A stretch of 64,000 bases of DNA from a virus: positions 1-64,000 of IMG/VR virus record IMGVR_UViG_3300048687_000113. One strand, given 5' to 3'. The notes beneath the pieces are model-generated. The model had not been told where the DNA came from and did not search any database. It saw nothing but the letters and a program-made list of their open reading frames with translations. Each line of letters opens with the position of its first letter. Position 1 is the stretch's first letter. Below are positions 47,807-54,586 of the stretch, piece by piece. Both the position numbers and the translations under genes were made by a program.

Positions 47807-48079
47807 ATGAACTCAGAACCCGGCCCCAAGCCCGAGGGCCTGCTGCTCTCCCCGAGCGACGCCGCCATGCTCGCCTGGTTCGTTATCGACGACGTCGAGC
47901 GGCTCACGATCGAGGAGGCCGCCGGCAAGCTGGGCGTGAGCCCTGAGACGGCTCGGGTGATCATTTCCAGGGCAAAATCGAAGCTGCGCCGCTACGCGGG
48001 CACGCACTGGCCGCTCCCGGCGGGTGACCCCACAGAGGTGGTCGGGGATTTCTCGACCGATGCGGGGCCTACGCCTTAA
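47807..48079 (+). CDS. Sigma region 4-like helix-turn-helix protein
   Basis: 90 residues. FVIDDVERLTIEEAAGKLGV followed by SPETARVIISRAKSKLRRYA is the pattern of sigma-70 region 4 (helix, 'tieEiA..lgvs..tv...l.RA+..Lr'). There is no region 2, so it is not a full sigma factor; it may bind -35 DNA or act as a decoy or co-regulator. Converges on the gene at 48076-48264. Confidence 0.65.
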   Translation: MNSEPGPKPEGLLLSPSDAAMLAWFVIDDVERLTIEEAAGKLGVSPETARVIISRAKSKLRRYAGTHWPLPAGDPTEVVGDFSTDAGPTP

Positions 48080-48264
48080 GCCTTCTTGTTCTTCGCCCTG
48101 GCGGCCTCAAGCTTGGCGGCGCAGACGTTGCACAGCGGGCTGGACGGCCGGCCGGCGGCTCCGTACTTCGGCGCCATGTTTTCGCACCGGGCGCTCGCGC
48201 AGGGGCCGGCGCCCTCGCTGGGGCGGACATAGAGGACGACCGGGTCGGGGGCAGGGGTGCTCAA
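48076..48264 (-). CDS. Small zinc-finger protein
   Basis: 62 residues from TTG. GPCASARCENMAPKYGAAGR and PLCNVCAAKLEAARAKNKKA provide four cysteines (C..C ... CxxC) like a small treble clef. Its AGGAAG site lies in the stem of the 13-nt-loop hairpin at 48272-48302, so translation could be controlled by that hairpin. Confidence 0.55.
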   Translation of the reverse strand: MSTPAPDPVVLYVRPSEGAGPCASARCENMAPKYGAAGRPSSPLCNVCAAKLEAARAKNKKA

Positions 48265-48271
48265 GGCGGTG

Positions 48272-48547
48272 CTTCCTGTTCAGTTCGGGATTCAACAGGA
48301 AGGGTACGTCGGCCGGCGCCTTAGCCGGCGAAGCCCAGCTCGGTGTCCGTGCCGCGAGCAGCGCCCACGCCGACCAGCAGCTCCAAGAAAGCACCGAGGA
48401 GCTACAGCCGGCGTGGGCCTCCACACAGCTCCAAGAAAGCAGCGAGGAGCTGCTGCCGGTGGTGACCGCCATGGGTAGCTCCAGGTTCCAGTCAAGGAGC
48501 TAGCGGTCCCGCCGACGGAACCTCCAAGGATCAGCCGAGGAGGTTCC
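48272..48547. repeat. Row of five hairpins with constant 13-nt loops
   Basis: CTTCCTGTT/AACAGGAAG (48272-48302), AGCTCC/GGAGCT (48379-48403), AGCTCC/GGAGCT (48427-48451), AGCTCC/GGAGCT (48477-48501) and GGAACCTCC/GGAGGTTCC (48517-48547). Every loop is 13 nt. The second and third share the loop AAGAAAGCASCGA. The last four share a CTCC...GGAG base. Spacing is 48, 50 and 43 bp. An ORF through them reads LQESTEELQ-like repeats but lacks a proper start. Confidence 0.6.
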
Positions 48548-48557
48548 GCTGGGGAGG

Positions 48558-48944
48558 TTAGCGCGTGCCCTCTGCTGCGGGCAGGGCCGGTGTCTGGGCG
48601 ACGCGGCCCTTGCGGACGCGGCGGCGGTGCCGGCGCTCGGCTCGACGGTTTTCCTTCGGGTTCCATCCGAGAGGGTGGTGCCACGGCTTGCGGACGTTCA
48701 CGCACTCGTCCGGGGCGTAGTAGCGCGGGTCGTCGGGCCGGGTGCGGGGACGTCGTGTGAGGCAGAGGCGGCAGGCGCTGAGGTTCTGGTCGTCGAGGTG
48801 GGTGCGGGCCCTGTCGAAGAAGTGGGCCAGGATCTCCGCGTCCCGCTGGGCCTGCTGTTCGGGGGTGAGCGGGGGGTGGGCGGCTCGGTATGCCTCGCCC
48901 CAGCGGGTGAGTAACTCGCCGACGGTGATGGTGTGTTGGCTCAT
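48558..48944 (-). CDS. Basic hypothetical protein under a double operator
   Basis: 128 residues. VGELLTRWGEAYRAAHPPLT helical start, RACRLC-type pair (SACRLCLTRRPRTRPDD) and a His/Arg-rich C-terminus (NRRAERRHRRRVRKGRVAQT). No Shine-Dalgarno sequence precedes the ATG, so it may be leaderless; the palindromic operator (48951-48986) begins seven bases upstream, which would place it over the promoter. Confidence 0.6.
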   Translation of the reverse strand: MSQHTITVGELLTRWGEAYRAAHPPLTPEQQAQRDAEILAHFFDRARTHLDDQNLSACRLCLTRRPRTRPDDPRYYAPDECVNVRKPWHHPLGWNPKENRRAERRHRRRVRKGRVAQTPALPAAEGTR

Positions 48945-48950
48945 GGCGGC

Positions 48951-48986
48951 AATGTAGTGCGCACGCAGTTGCGTACGCACTACATT
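48951..48986. promoter_or_regulatory. Long palindromic operator (double TGCGTACGCA box), copy 1
   Basis: Two boxes, TGCGCACGCA and TGCGTACGCA, separated by GT, inside an 18-bp-arm palindrome starting AATGTAGTGCG and ending CGCACTACATT (16 of 18 pairs). Lies directly upstream of the ATG at 48944. Confidence 0.7.
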
Positions 48987-49011
48987 GCGTTGAAGTTGGC
49001 CTGTTGCGGGT

Positions 49012-49338
49012 TCAGGCGGAGCGTTGGGAGCTGGCGCGGAGCTGGGCGACGACCAGCTCGTGGGCGGCTTCGGCCTCGATGACGGTGCAGGGGTGATGGC
49101 CGGCCCACTCGTCTCGCCAGCGGTTGTTGCGGCAGACGCCGGTGTGGAACATGCTGCCGGCGCCTACCACGCCGGAGTCGATTCCTTCCCACATGGTGCG
49201 CACGAGGAGGTCGTCGACTTCGGTCTCGGCCACCAGGCGGTACTCGATGTCGGCGAAGAGAACGGCCCACTCCATCACGGCCAGGGGCCGGCCCTCCTTG
49301 TCACGGTGGCAGATTCGGTCGGTGGTCTGCTCGTGCAC
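49012..49338 (-). CDS. Hypothetical protein
   Basis: 108 residues from GTG with AGGAGGAG upstream. PLAVMEWAVLFADIEYRLVA, VDDLLVRTMWEGIDSGVVGA and NRWRDEWAGHHPCTVIEAEA. Ends just before operator copy 1. The CRISPR-like array lies upstream of its start, so array transcription leftward would run into this gene. Confidence 0.65.
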   Translation of the reverse strand: MHEQTTDRICHRDKEGRPLAVMEWAVLFADIEYRLVAETEVDDLLVRTMWEGIDSGVVGAGSMFHTGVCRNNRWRDEWAGHHPCTVIEAEAAHELVVAQLRASSQRSA

Positions 49339-49470
49339 TGCTCCTCCTGGCTGGGATTTTGCGTCGCGTCGCCTGCCGGGGCGCAGGCTCCGCCGGCCCC
49401 ATGTTGGGTGAAGTGCCTGCCCGTTGTCAGTCGTGCGTGCCATAGTGGTTGAGCCGTCGGGAAGTTGGGC

Positions 49471-49850
49471 GGTCTCCCCGCGCGAGCGGGGGTGTACCGG
49501 TTGAAAGGCACGGCCGCGCTGTTGCCTGGATACTTTCCCCGCCGACGCGGGGGTGGTCCTTCTTTGTGTTTGATTGCAGGTAGGGATCTTGATTTGACCC
49601 CGCGCATGCGGGGATGGCTCGATTTCTAAGGGCATAGCACGATGTTCCCCGCGCAAGCGGGGATGGCCCCGCAGTTGAGAGAGCCAGTACTTGCTCCCCG
49701 CACACGCGGGGATGGTCCTGTAGTCAAGAGGGCTGGTATTTGCTCCCCGCGCACGCGGGGATGCTCCGCTTCGGCGGAGGTGGATCGAAACGGCATCTCG
49801 TGAGAGGTCCCTGAAGATCTCAGAAAACCGCTCCGCACACGCGGAGGTAC
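49471..49850. CRISPR. Degenerate CRISPR-like array without cas genes
   Basis: Six hairpin repeats resembling the actinobacterial type I-E repeat: CCCCGCGCGAGCGGGG (49476), CCCCGCCGACGCGGGG (49537), CCCCGCGCATGCGGGG (49598), CCCCGCGCAAGCGGGG (49647), CCCCGCACACGCGGGG (49696), CCCCGCGCACGCGGGG (49745); flanks TTGCT before and ATGGTCC after are also kept. A diverged seventh (CTCCGCACACGCGGAG) is at 49831. Periods are 61, 61, 49, 49, 49. The first two fit 29-nt repeats with 32-nt spacers; the 49-nt units leave only about 20. Units at 49647 and 49696 are homologous even in the spacer. No cas gene is recognised. Could be a relic array, a crRNA mimic, or tandem hairpins unrelated to CRISPR. Confidence 0.5.
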
Positions 49851-49924
49851 GCGGAAGGCTCGTCTCCTGGGGAGGCGGGCCTTTCGTCTTGCCTGGGATG
49901 TCGGGGGTGTTGGGGATGCGCGGT

Positions 49925-49938
49925 TTGGCATATGCCAA
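49925..49938. promoter_or_regulatory. Perfect 14-bp palindrome TTGGCATATGCCAA
   Basis: Eleven bases left of operator copy 2. A related CGGCATATGCCG occurs near 51934 and TTGGCATATGCAG (minus strand) near 28440, all intergenic. Confidence 0.4.
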
Positions 49939-49948
49939 CTCGTGACTG

Positions 49949-49970
49949 TGCGTACGCAGTTGCGTGCGCA
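49949..49970. promoter_or_regulatory. Double TGCGTACGCA operator, copy 2
   Basis: TGCGTACGCA and TGCGTGCGCA separated by GT; followed by ACTACCTT, an echo of the ACTACATT flank at copy 1. About 120 bp upstream of the rightward gene at 50092. Confidence 0.65.
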
Positions 49971-50091
49971 GCCACTACCTTCGTGATACGCGCCACATCG
50001 GCCCGGGGAGCGGTCCCGGCCAACGGGTGCGCGGCGCGGGGACGGTCTGCCGGAGTGCGGGCAGGTCGTGACGTTCGGCAGGAGGTTCCCG

Positions 50092-50517
50092 ATGGGTTCG
50101 GTAGACCAGCTCCACAGGATGCTCGGTGAGGTCAACCGGTTGGAGGGTTACGACCCGAGAGCGCCGAAGCTGCCGGCGGTGCCTGCGCACTGCCGCCGGC
50201 ACGGGACACCCTACTCGCCGCAGGACACCATCAACGGGCTGTTGTGCTGCGCCTCGTGCCTGGCGGAGTCGGATCTGAAGCGGTACGAGGAGTCGAAGCA
50301 TGAGCGAGACGGTGATGAGCTGGGAGGCGGCGCGGAGGCTGCTGAAGCGGGACCCGGAGGCGGTGGTGTCGAGCCTGTCGTGGGCGCAGCCGGGCAAATG
50401 CATTTTCAGAGCCAAGGCGTTCGTGGTGGTGCCGGCGGCGGCGATCACCAAGGAGGAGCCGGTGGGCGCGATGCCGATCAGCGAGCAGGAGAGCATTCCG
50501 GCGCTGTGGTTCCGTGA
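50092..50517 (+). CDS. Zinc-finger-like protein, reading frame overlaps next gene
   Basis: 141 residues from ATG with CAGGAGG upstream. The first ~70 residues look genuine: LHRMLGEVNRLEGYDPRAPK, HCRRHGTPYS and GLLCCASCLAESDLKRYEES (Cys/His site). After residue ~70, where the next gene begins at 50300, the sequence becomes low-complexity Gly/Ala and looks like a shadow frame. Either the C-terminus is a recent extension caused by a frameshift or it is a real overprinted tail. Confidence 0.5.
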   Translation: MGSVDQLHRMLGEVNRLEGYDPRAPKLPAVPAHCRRHGTPYSPQDTINGLLCCASCLAESDLKRYEESKHERDGDELGGGAEAAEAGPGGGGVEPVVGAAGQMHFQSQGVRGGAGGGDHQGGAGGRDADQRAGEHSGAVVP

Positions 50518-50608
50518 CCAGGCGGGGCGGGTGGGCCCGTATGCCGGTTCGGCGTTCGGGGATGAGCGTGATGACTGGGTGGTGGGGCCGTCGGTCGGCG
50601 ATTCCTGA
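50300..50608 (+). CDS. Hypothetical protein
   Basis: 102 residues, ATG with GAGGAG upstream. WEAARRLLKRDPEAVVSSLS, AKAFVVVPAAAITKEEPVGA and IPALWFRDQAGRVGPYAGSA. Starts 217 bases inside the preceding open frame, which is unusually deep. Followed by a terminator. Confidence 0.65.
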   Translation: MSETVMSWEAARRLLKRDPEAVVSSLSWAQPGKCIFRAKAFVVVPAAAITKEEPVGAMPISEQESIPALWFRDQAGRVGPYAGSAFGDERDDWVVGPSVGDS

Positions 50609-50640
50609 CGCGGTGCGGGCCGCAGCCTCTTTTGTGCTGG

Positions 50641-50702
50641 CCCCGCAGGTGTGTCGTCCTCCCCCGGCCGGCACGCCTGCGGGGTCTTTTTGTGTCTTTT
50701 TT
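50641..50702 (+). terminator. Rho-independent terminator
   Basis: CCCCGCAGG and CCTGCGGGG enclose a 32-nt loop, then TCTTTTTGTGTCTTTTTT. Strong on the plus strand after the gene at 50608. Confidence 0.8.
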
Positions 50703-50746
50703 CGCGGTGGGACGATTGCGGTCAAATGCCTTGTAAGGAGACCGGT

Positions 50747-51640
50747 ATGGCCGTGACGAGTTCCGCGACGTTGTCCGCTGGTGAAGTGCCGGCCGAGGTT
50801 TCGGTGGAGGTTGTTTCCGATACGAGCGTTCGGGTCTCCTGGACGAGTGCGGAGGACCCGCTGGGCTTTGTCGTGGCGTGGTCGGTCGCCGGCGCGGAAG
50901 CCTGGACGGAGCGGCAGGTGTCGGGGGGCGCGCGGAGCCTGGTGGCGACGGGGCTGCGGCCGGGGACGGGGTACGTGTTCCGGGTGCAGTCCGAGTCGGT
51001 CTGGAGTACGGAGGCCGGCGCGGAGACGACGGGCTCGACGCTCGGGGCGCCCACGCTGCTCGTGGGCGACATCCTGGACCGCAACGCGAGTGTGAGTGTG
51101 CTGTCCCCATTCCTGGTGAGCCAGGCGCGTGTCGTCGAGGCGCAGGTGCGGGACACCCGGACGGACAGTCCCTGGTATTCCGTCTCGGATGTGCCGTGGA
51201 ATCTGGCGGCGGTGGGTCTGTATGAGACGGGGTTCGGGCTGAAGGGGCTGTCGACGGGAACCACGTATGCGGTGCGGGCCCGGGTCACGGCCGGCGAGGT
51301 GGTGTCGGAGTGGTCGCCGGAGACGCGGTTCACGACGACTGGGACCAGGAGTGGGAAGCCGAGCCTGTCGGTGGTGGCGGACTCGGCGACGTACAGCTCG
51401 GTGAAGCTGACGTGGGGGACGTCGCTGAAGGCGACGGTGCGGATTCACCGGTGGGTCAGGTCGACGTCGCCGGGCTCTCCGTTCCTGTCGCAGCAGGTCG
51501 GGTATTCCACGGACCTGGCGGGGACATTCACGGACTCGGGTCTGTCCCAGGGGACGGACTATTGGTACACGGTCGAGTGGGTGCGGGATTCGCGGACGAT
51601 CAGTGTTTCGAATCCTGTTGCTGTACGAACGCGGGGCTAG
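50747..51640 (+). CDS. Second fibronectin type III protein
   Basis: 297 residues, ATG with AAGGAG upstream. About three FnIII-like modules: near 15-95 (SVEVVSDTSVRVSWTSAEDP ... LRPGTGYVFRVQSES), 100-200 (VVEAQVRDTRTDSPWYSVSD ... STGTTYAVRARVTAGEVVSE) and 205-297 (SVVADSATYSSVKLTWGTSL ... GTDYWYTVEWVRDSRTISVS). No signal peptide or enzyme domain. Monocistronic, between a terminator and a regulated spacer. In phages such isolated genes may encode decoration or adhesion proteins; cell-surface sugar binding is inferred. Confidence 0.75.
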   Translation: MAVTSSATLSAGEVPAEVSVEVVSDTSVRVSWTSAEDPLGFVVAWSVAGAEAWTERQVSGGARSLVATGLRPGTGYVFRVQSESVWSTEAGAETTGSTLGAPTLLVGDILDRNASVSVLSPFLVSQARVVEAQVRDTRTDSPWYSVSDVPWNLAAVGLYETGFGLKGLSTGTTYAVRARVTAGEVVSEWSPETRFTTTGTRSGKPSLSVVADSATYSSVKLTWGTSLKATVRIHRWVRSTSPGSPFLSQQVGYSTDLAGTFTDSGLSQGTDYWYTVEWVRDSRTISVSNPVAVRTRG

Positions 51641-52206
51641 GGGAGGCTGGTTCGGGGCGGGTGCCGCACTGTTATTCAGGTGATGGGGATAACGGACGCG
51701 AAGCGCCTGGACTTTCACCTCGCGGATAAGGCATGTGCCCGCGTAGAAACTGTGCTGTATTCGTGAAGAAATACGGCAGACGACAGTTGCCGGTGATACC
51801 TGGTGGGGCGTATGAGTGTTCGCCAGCAATCACGAACCCAGGCCATACCCCTTACCGGGGGTGACCGTACTGCCGAGTAGTCTCGCTATTCGGGACACCA
51901 TCTCCGGCATTTCGGATGCATTCACCGAGCGGCATATGCCGAGCACGCATCCACCCGGAGCACAAGGCCGCCGTCACTCATTCGAGTGACAGGCCAACAA
52001 TTTTTCAATTCCGCCGTGACTGACCCCGGGGCGTGTGGGTTGATAGTTCTGCGGTGGACACGGCGGGCCCCCGAGCCTCTTCCATTTGCTCTCGGGGGCT
52101 TGCTGTCCGCCAAGGCCGGTCCGGCACAGAGGCCGCGCAGCAAACCCCCCCTGCCTGCGCCTGCCTCTGTGCCGGGCCCTTCCGTTTTGAAGGGAGAGAA
52201 ACTGTC
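51641..52206. promoter_or_regulatory. Long regulatory spacer
   Basis: 566 bp without a gene. It holds CGGCATATGCCG near 51934, operator copy 4 (51973-51988), an AT-rich patch (AACAATTTTTCAATTCC) that may be a promoter, and a terminator/attenuator hairpin CCCCCGAG/CTCGGGGG at 52067-52098 ahead of the gene at 52207. Confidence 0.5.
51973..51988. promoter_or_regulatory. 16-bp palindromic operator, copy 4
   Basis: TCACTCATTCGAGTGA with GTCACTC/GAGTGAC arms, 219 bp before the GTG at 52207. Confidence 0.6.
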
Positions 52207-52647
52207 GTGTCAGTTAGCGAGTTGGTCTCCGCCCCTACGGGTCCTTCACGGCTTTCTTTCGCATTCGGCCTGGACGGCAGGCCGGCTTCACGCCACGAAG
52301 CCGCTCATCTGCTCGCCGATATCGAGCACAGGACCCTGCATAAGACGGACCTCAGGCTGGCGACGGGCGATTGGGTCACCGTCCGCACGGTCTGCCTGGT
52401 CTTCGACCCGGACTTGCAGGCCGGCGAGCTGGTCTCTGCCGATTACCGGCCGCGTGTGTGGGGCACCGCCCTCTACACGCCGGCCCCGGAGAATGCGCTT
52501 CTGGAGGTGCTGTGCGGCTACGACGACGCGGACCAGGCCGTCGAGGAACACAAGCAGGCCCTGGCGATGGTCGCGGTGGGAGCCAACAGCCCTGGCAGGG
52601 AACCGAATTGGGCTGCTGGGCTGTCGTGGACGGGGCCGGGCCAGTGA
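52207..52647 (+). CDS. Hypothetical protein
   Basis: 146 residues from GTG. SRLSFAFGLDGRPASRHEAA, DWVTVRTVCLVFDPDLQAGE and ENALLEVLCGYDDADQAVEE. Alpha/beta, no motif. Head of a three-gene run controlled from the 51.6-52.2 kb spacer. Confidence 0.65.
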   Translation: MSVSELVSAPTGPSRLSFAFGLDGRPASRHEAAHLLADIEHRTLHKTDLRLATGDWVTVRTVCLVFDPDLQAGELVSADYRPRVWGTALYTPAPENALLEVLCGYDDADQAVEEHKQALAMVAVGANSPGREPNWAAGLSWTGPGQ

Positions 52648-52910
52648 CGCTGCCCACGCTGTTCGTGCCGCATGTGCCGGACGGCGACCAGGGCCTGGTC
52701 CTGCGAGTCAACGGTGTTGCGCCGGAACCGTGCGGGCGTCGCTGGTACGTCCTGACGATGGAGGGCGTCGCCTACCGCTTGCCCCGGGCGCTGTGGCCGT
52801 GGGCCATGGAGCTGGACGCGCAGATGCGCCGGCGCGAGCGGCGGATGCCGGCCTCGTTTGCTTTCCGCCGTACTGGCGAGACGCTCTCCGCCGAGTCGAT
52901 CTCGGCGTGA
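52644..52910 (+). CDS. Hypothetical protein, related to the next gene product
   Basis: 88 residues from GTG overlapping the previous stop. WYVLTMEGVAYRLPRALWPW and AMELDAQMRRRER correspond to WIEAHNGTWRLPREFLPWAL and EVDRRAYAVL of the next gene: same length between landmarks and the same [Y/W]RLPR..xPWA.E.D core. Confidence 0.65.
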   Translation: MTLPTLFVPHVPDGDQGLVLRVNGVAPEPCGRRWYVLTMEGVAYRLPRALWPWAMELDAQMRRRERRMPASFAFRRTGETLSAESISA

Positions 52911-52926
52911 GACGAGAGGAGATGGG

Positions 52927-53259
52927 ATGCAGACGCCTTTCACCGGCGCCAACCTTCAACGGCTGCTCGCCGAGGTGCGCGCCGCGCGGGAGTTCCGCAT
53001 CGACGAGGGCTACACGCGCCGACGAACGGAGCTGAAGGCGGTGTGGGCCGACGAGGCGACCGGCCTGGTGTGGATCGAGGCACACAACGGCACCTGGCGC
53101 CTGCCACGGGAGTTCCTGCCGTGGGCCCTGGAGGTCGACAGACGCGCGTATGCGGTCCTCGGGCACGGCGAGGTGTTCCCGTGCGGTGCGGTTTTCGAGC
53201 GAATACACAATGGCTCTTGGGAAGTGGAGATTTTCCCCGATGTACTCGCTGTTCGATGA
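52927..53259 (+). CDS. Hypothetical protein, related to the previous gene product
   Basis: 110 residues, ATG with GAGAGGAGA upstream. N-terminal helical FTGANLQRLLAEVRAAREFR is extra; the core TWRLPREFLPWALEVDRRAY matches the previous gene. Ends with VFPCGAVFERIHNGSWEVEI. Tandem duplication inferred. Confidence 0.65.
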   Translation: MQTPFTGANLQRLLAEVRAAREFRIDEGYTRRRTELKAVWADEATGLVWIEAHNGTWRLPREFLPWALEVDRRAYAVLGHGEVFPCGAVFERIHNGSWEVEIFPDVLAVR

Positions 53260-53263
53260 CGCA

Positions 53264-53301
53264 AGAATGCCGCACTCCAGGCACCCGGAGTGCGGCATTC
53301 T
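53264..53301. terminator. Bidirectional terminator
   Basis: GAATGCCGCACTCC and GGAGTGCGGCATTC, 14 perfect pairs with an eight-base loop, placed between convergent genes. Confidence 0.85.
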
Positions 53302-53546
53302 CATGCATGGACTTCCTCAATCCGCCAGCCAGTGTGGCACGTTGCGCGATCGGGGCCATCCGCCGTTCGAGGGAGGGCGCTGTCGATGTCCGCCGGCTGG
53401 TTGCTCCAGCGCCAGCGCGCCCCGTCCCACACGACGAGCTGGCCGTGGGACGGGCACACGCAGCACTGCCCCGGCTGGGTCTCGGGGTCCACGGCGAACA
53501 CGGCCAGGGCCTCGACGATGCAGCGGCATGCCGTCAGGCCGCTCAT
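53301..53546 (-). CDS. Small hypothetical protein
   Basis: 81 residues. CRCIVEALAVFAVDPETQPG, QCCVCPSHGQLVVWDGARWR and CHTGWRIEEVHA. CxxCPSHGQLVVWDG suggests a zinc-binding beta hairpin. ATG overlaps the upstream stop. Confidence 0.6.
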   Translation of the reverse strand: MSGLTACRCIVEALAVFAVDPETQPGQCCVCPSHGQLVVWDGARWRWSNQPADIDSALPRTADGPDRATCHTGWRIEEVHA

Positions 53547-53896
53547 GCGGCCGGTTTCCCGTCGCAGGTCGCCTTCGTCCAGTGCCAGTAGCCGCACGGG
53601 CACAGCCGCATGCCGTGGGCGTCGTCCTGGAGCTGGTAGACGCACCGCACGCTCTCGCCGGCCGGCCACGGCGGACGGTGGTAGACGGCCCAGGCGCGAA
53701 GCGAGGCGCCGCAGCAGCGCATCCACCCCCCGCCCTTGGTCTGCGGGGGCGTGAAGGCGTCCGGGTCGGCGTCGAAGACCGCCTGAGCGGGATAGAAGTC
53801 GTGGCAGTCCCCGCAGTACCCGTACTCCATTTGGGTGGGGCTCAATTCATTGTTGCACTCGGGGCAAACGGCCCCGGTCTCGTGCCGTGAATCCAT
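53543..53896 (-). CDS. Multi-zinc-ribbon protein
   Basis: 117 residues. CPECNNELSPTQMEYGYCGD with CHDF (Cys4), RCCGASLR, and a C-terminal CPCGYWHWTKATC. Up to three Cys clusters. Divergent from the gene at 53910 with only 13 bp between starts, so they share control. DNA- or RNA-binding likely. Confidence 0.65.
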   Translation of the reverse strand: MDSRHETGAVCPECNNELSPTQMEYGYCGDCHDFYPAQAVFDADPDAFTPPQTKGGGWMRCCGASLRAWAVYHRPPWPAGESVRCVYQLQDDAHGMRLCPCGYWHWTKATCDGKPAA

Positions 53897-53909
53897 AGGG
53901 GGGACAGTA

Positions 53910-54410
53910 ATGGCTACGATGCCGATCATGCCGGAAGCAGTGAGTGTCGGAACTGACTGGCGTCTCCTCGGGTGCGCCTATGTTCAGTTCTTCGTCACCA
54001 AGGACAGGACCAACCAACGGCTCCTGGAATCACATCCCTTCGACCTCTCGGCGAGTGTCGGCCGACTGGCTTATGCCATCAGTGAGGAGGTGTTCTTCCC
54101 GAAAGTGTTCGGGGTCGAGACCGACAGTTCCTACCGTGCCGTCGAAAGCCTGCGCCACCACGATCCCGCCTTCGGTGCCGCGTGGCTGCGCCGGGCGCGT
54201 TACCGACGCCAGGGCTTGGGCCTTACCCTCGCACCAAAGCGCAGGTCACGGCACGTTGCGGCCGATATTGCCCGCATGCTGTGCGCCTCCTGGGCGCACG
54301 CCCACGACCCGCAGCAGCATGCGTTCCAGGTCTGCGACATCGTGCCGGTGATGCTCGATGAAATCCGCTCGGGGCTACGCCATTCGAGTGAGTACCCAAC
54401 AGATCCGTAA
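53910..54410 (+). CDS. Hypothetical protein
   Basis: 166 residues. GTDWRLLGCAYVQFFVTKDR, LSASVGRLAYAISEEVFFPK and YRRQGLGLTLAPKRRSRHVA, helical and basic in the middle. Near the end the coding sequence contains ATTCGAGTGAG, one arm of the 16-bp operator, probably by chance. No family recognised. Confidence 0.65.
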   Translation: MATMPIMPEAVSVGTDWRLLGCAYVQFFVTKDRTNQRLLESHPFDLSASVGRLAYAISEEVFFPKVFGVETDSSYRAVESLRHHDPAFGAAWLRRARYRRQGLGLTLAPKRRSRHVAADIARMLCASWAHAHDPQQHAFQVCDIVPVMLDEIRSGLRHSSEYPTDP

Positions 54411-54507
54411 CCGATCAGGAGGCCACGCGTTTATGGGTTTGTACGGTGTCTATCTGGGCGCCCGGCCTGCCCTCGTCGGCCGGTGTGCATCCCGGATACC
54501 TGTGCAC

Positions 54508-54551
54508 GGGAGTCCCCTGGTGCCGCATCCACACAGGGGGCTCCCTTTTTT
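54508..54551 (+). terminator. Rho-independent terminator
   Basis: GGGAG-T-CCCC paired with GGGG-G-CTCCC, followed by TTTTTT, between genes at 54410 and 54587. The rest of that 175-bp gap shows a good AGGAGG but no convincing gene. Confidence 0.8.
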
Positions 54552-54586
54552 GCCTGCTTTGACGCCGAACAAGCGAAGGGAGTGCC

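Noticed and set aside
48303-48503. Protein-like repeats LQESTEELQ and LQESSEELL across the hairpin row
   Set aside because: The similarity follows from the repeated hairpin DNA; there is no start codon with a ribosome site and the minus strand is equally open.
50231-51829. Long open frame on the minus strand opposite the second FnIII gene
   Set aside because: It is very rich in Arg, Pro and His without a hydrophobic core, typical of the antisense of GC-rich coding; the plus-strand FnIII gene has a good ribosome site and domain matches.
54381-54392. ATTCGAGTGAG half-site of the 16-bp operator
   Set aside because: Only one arm is conserved and it lies in the final codons of a gene.
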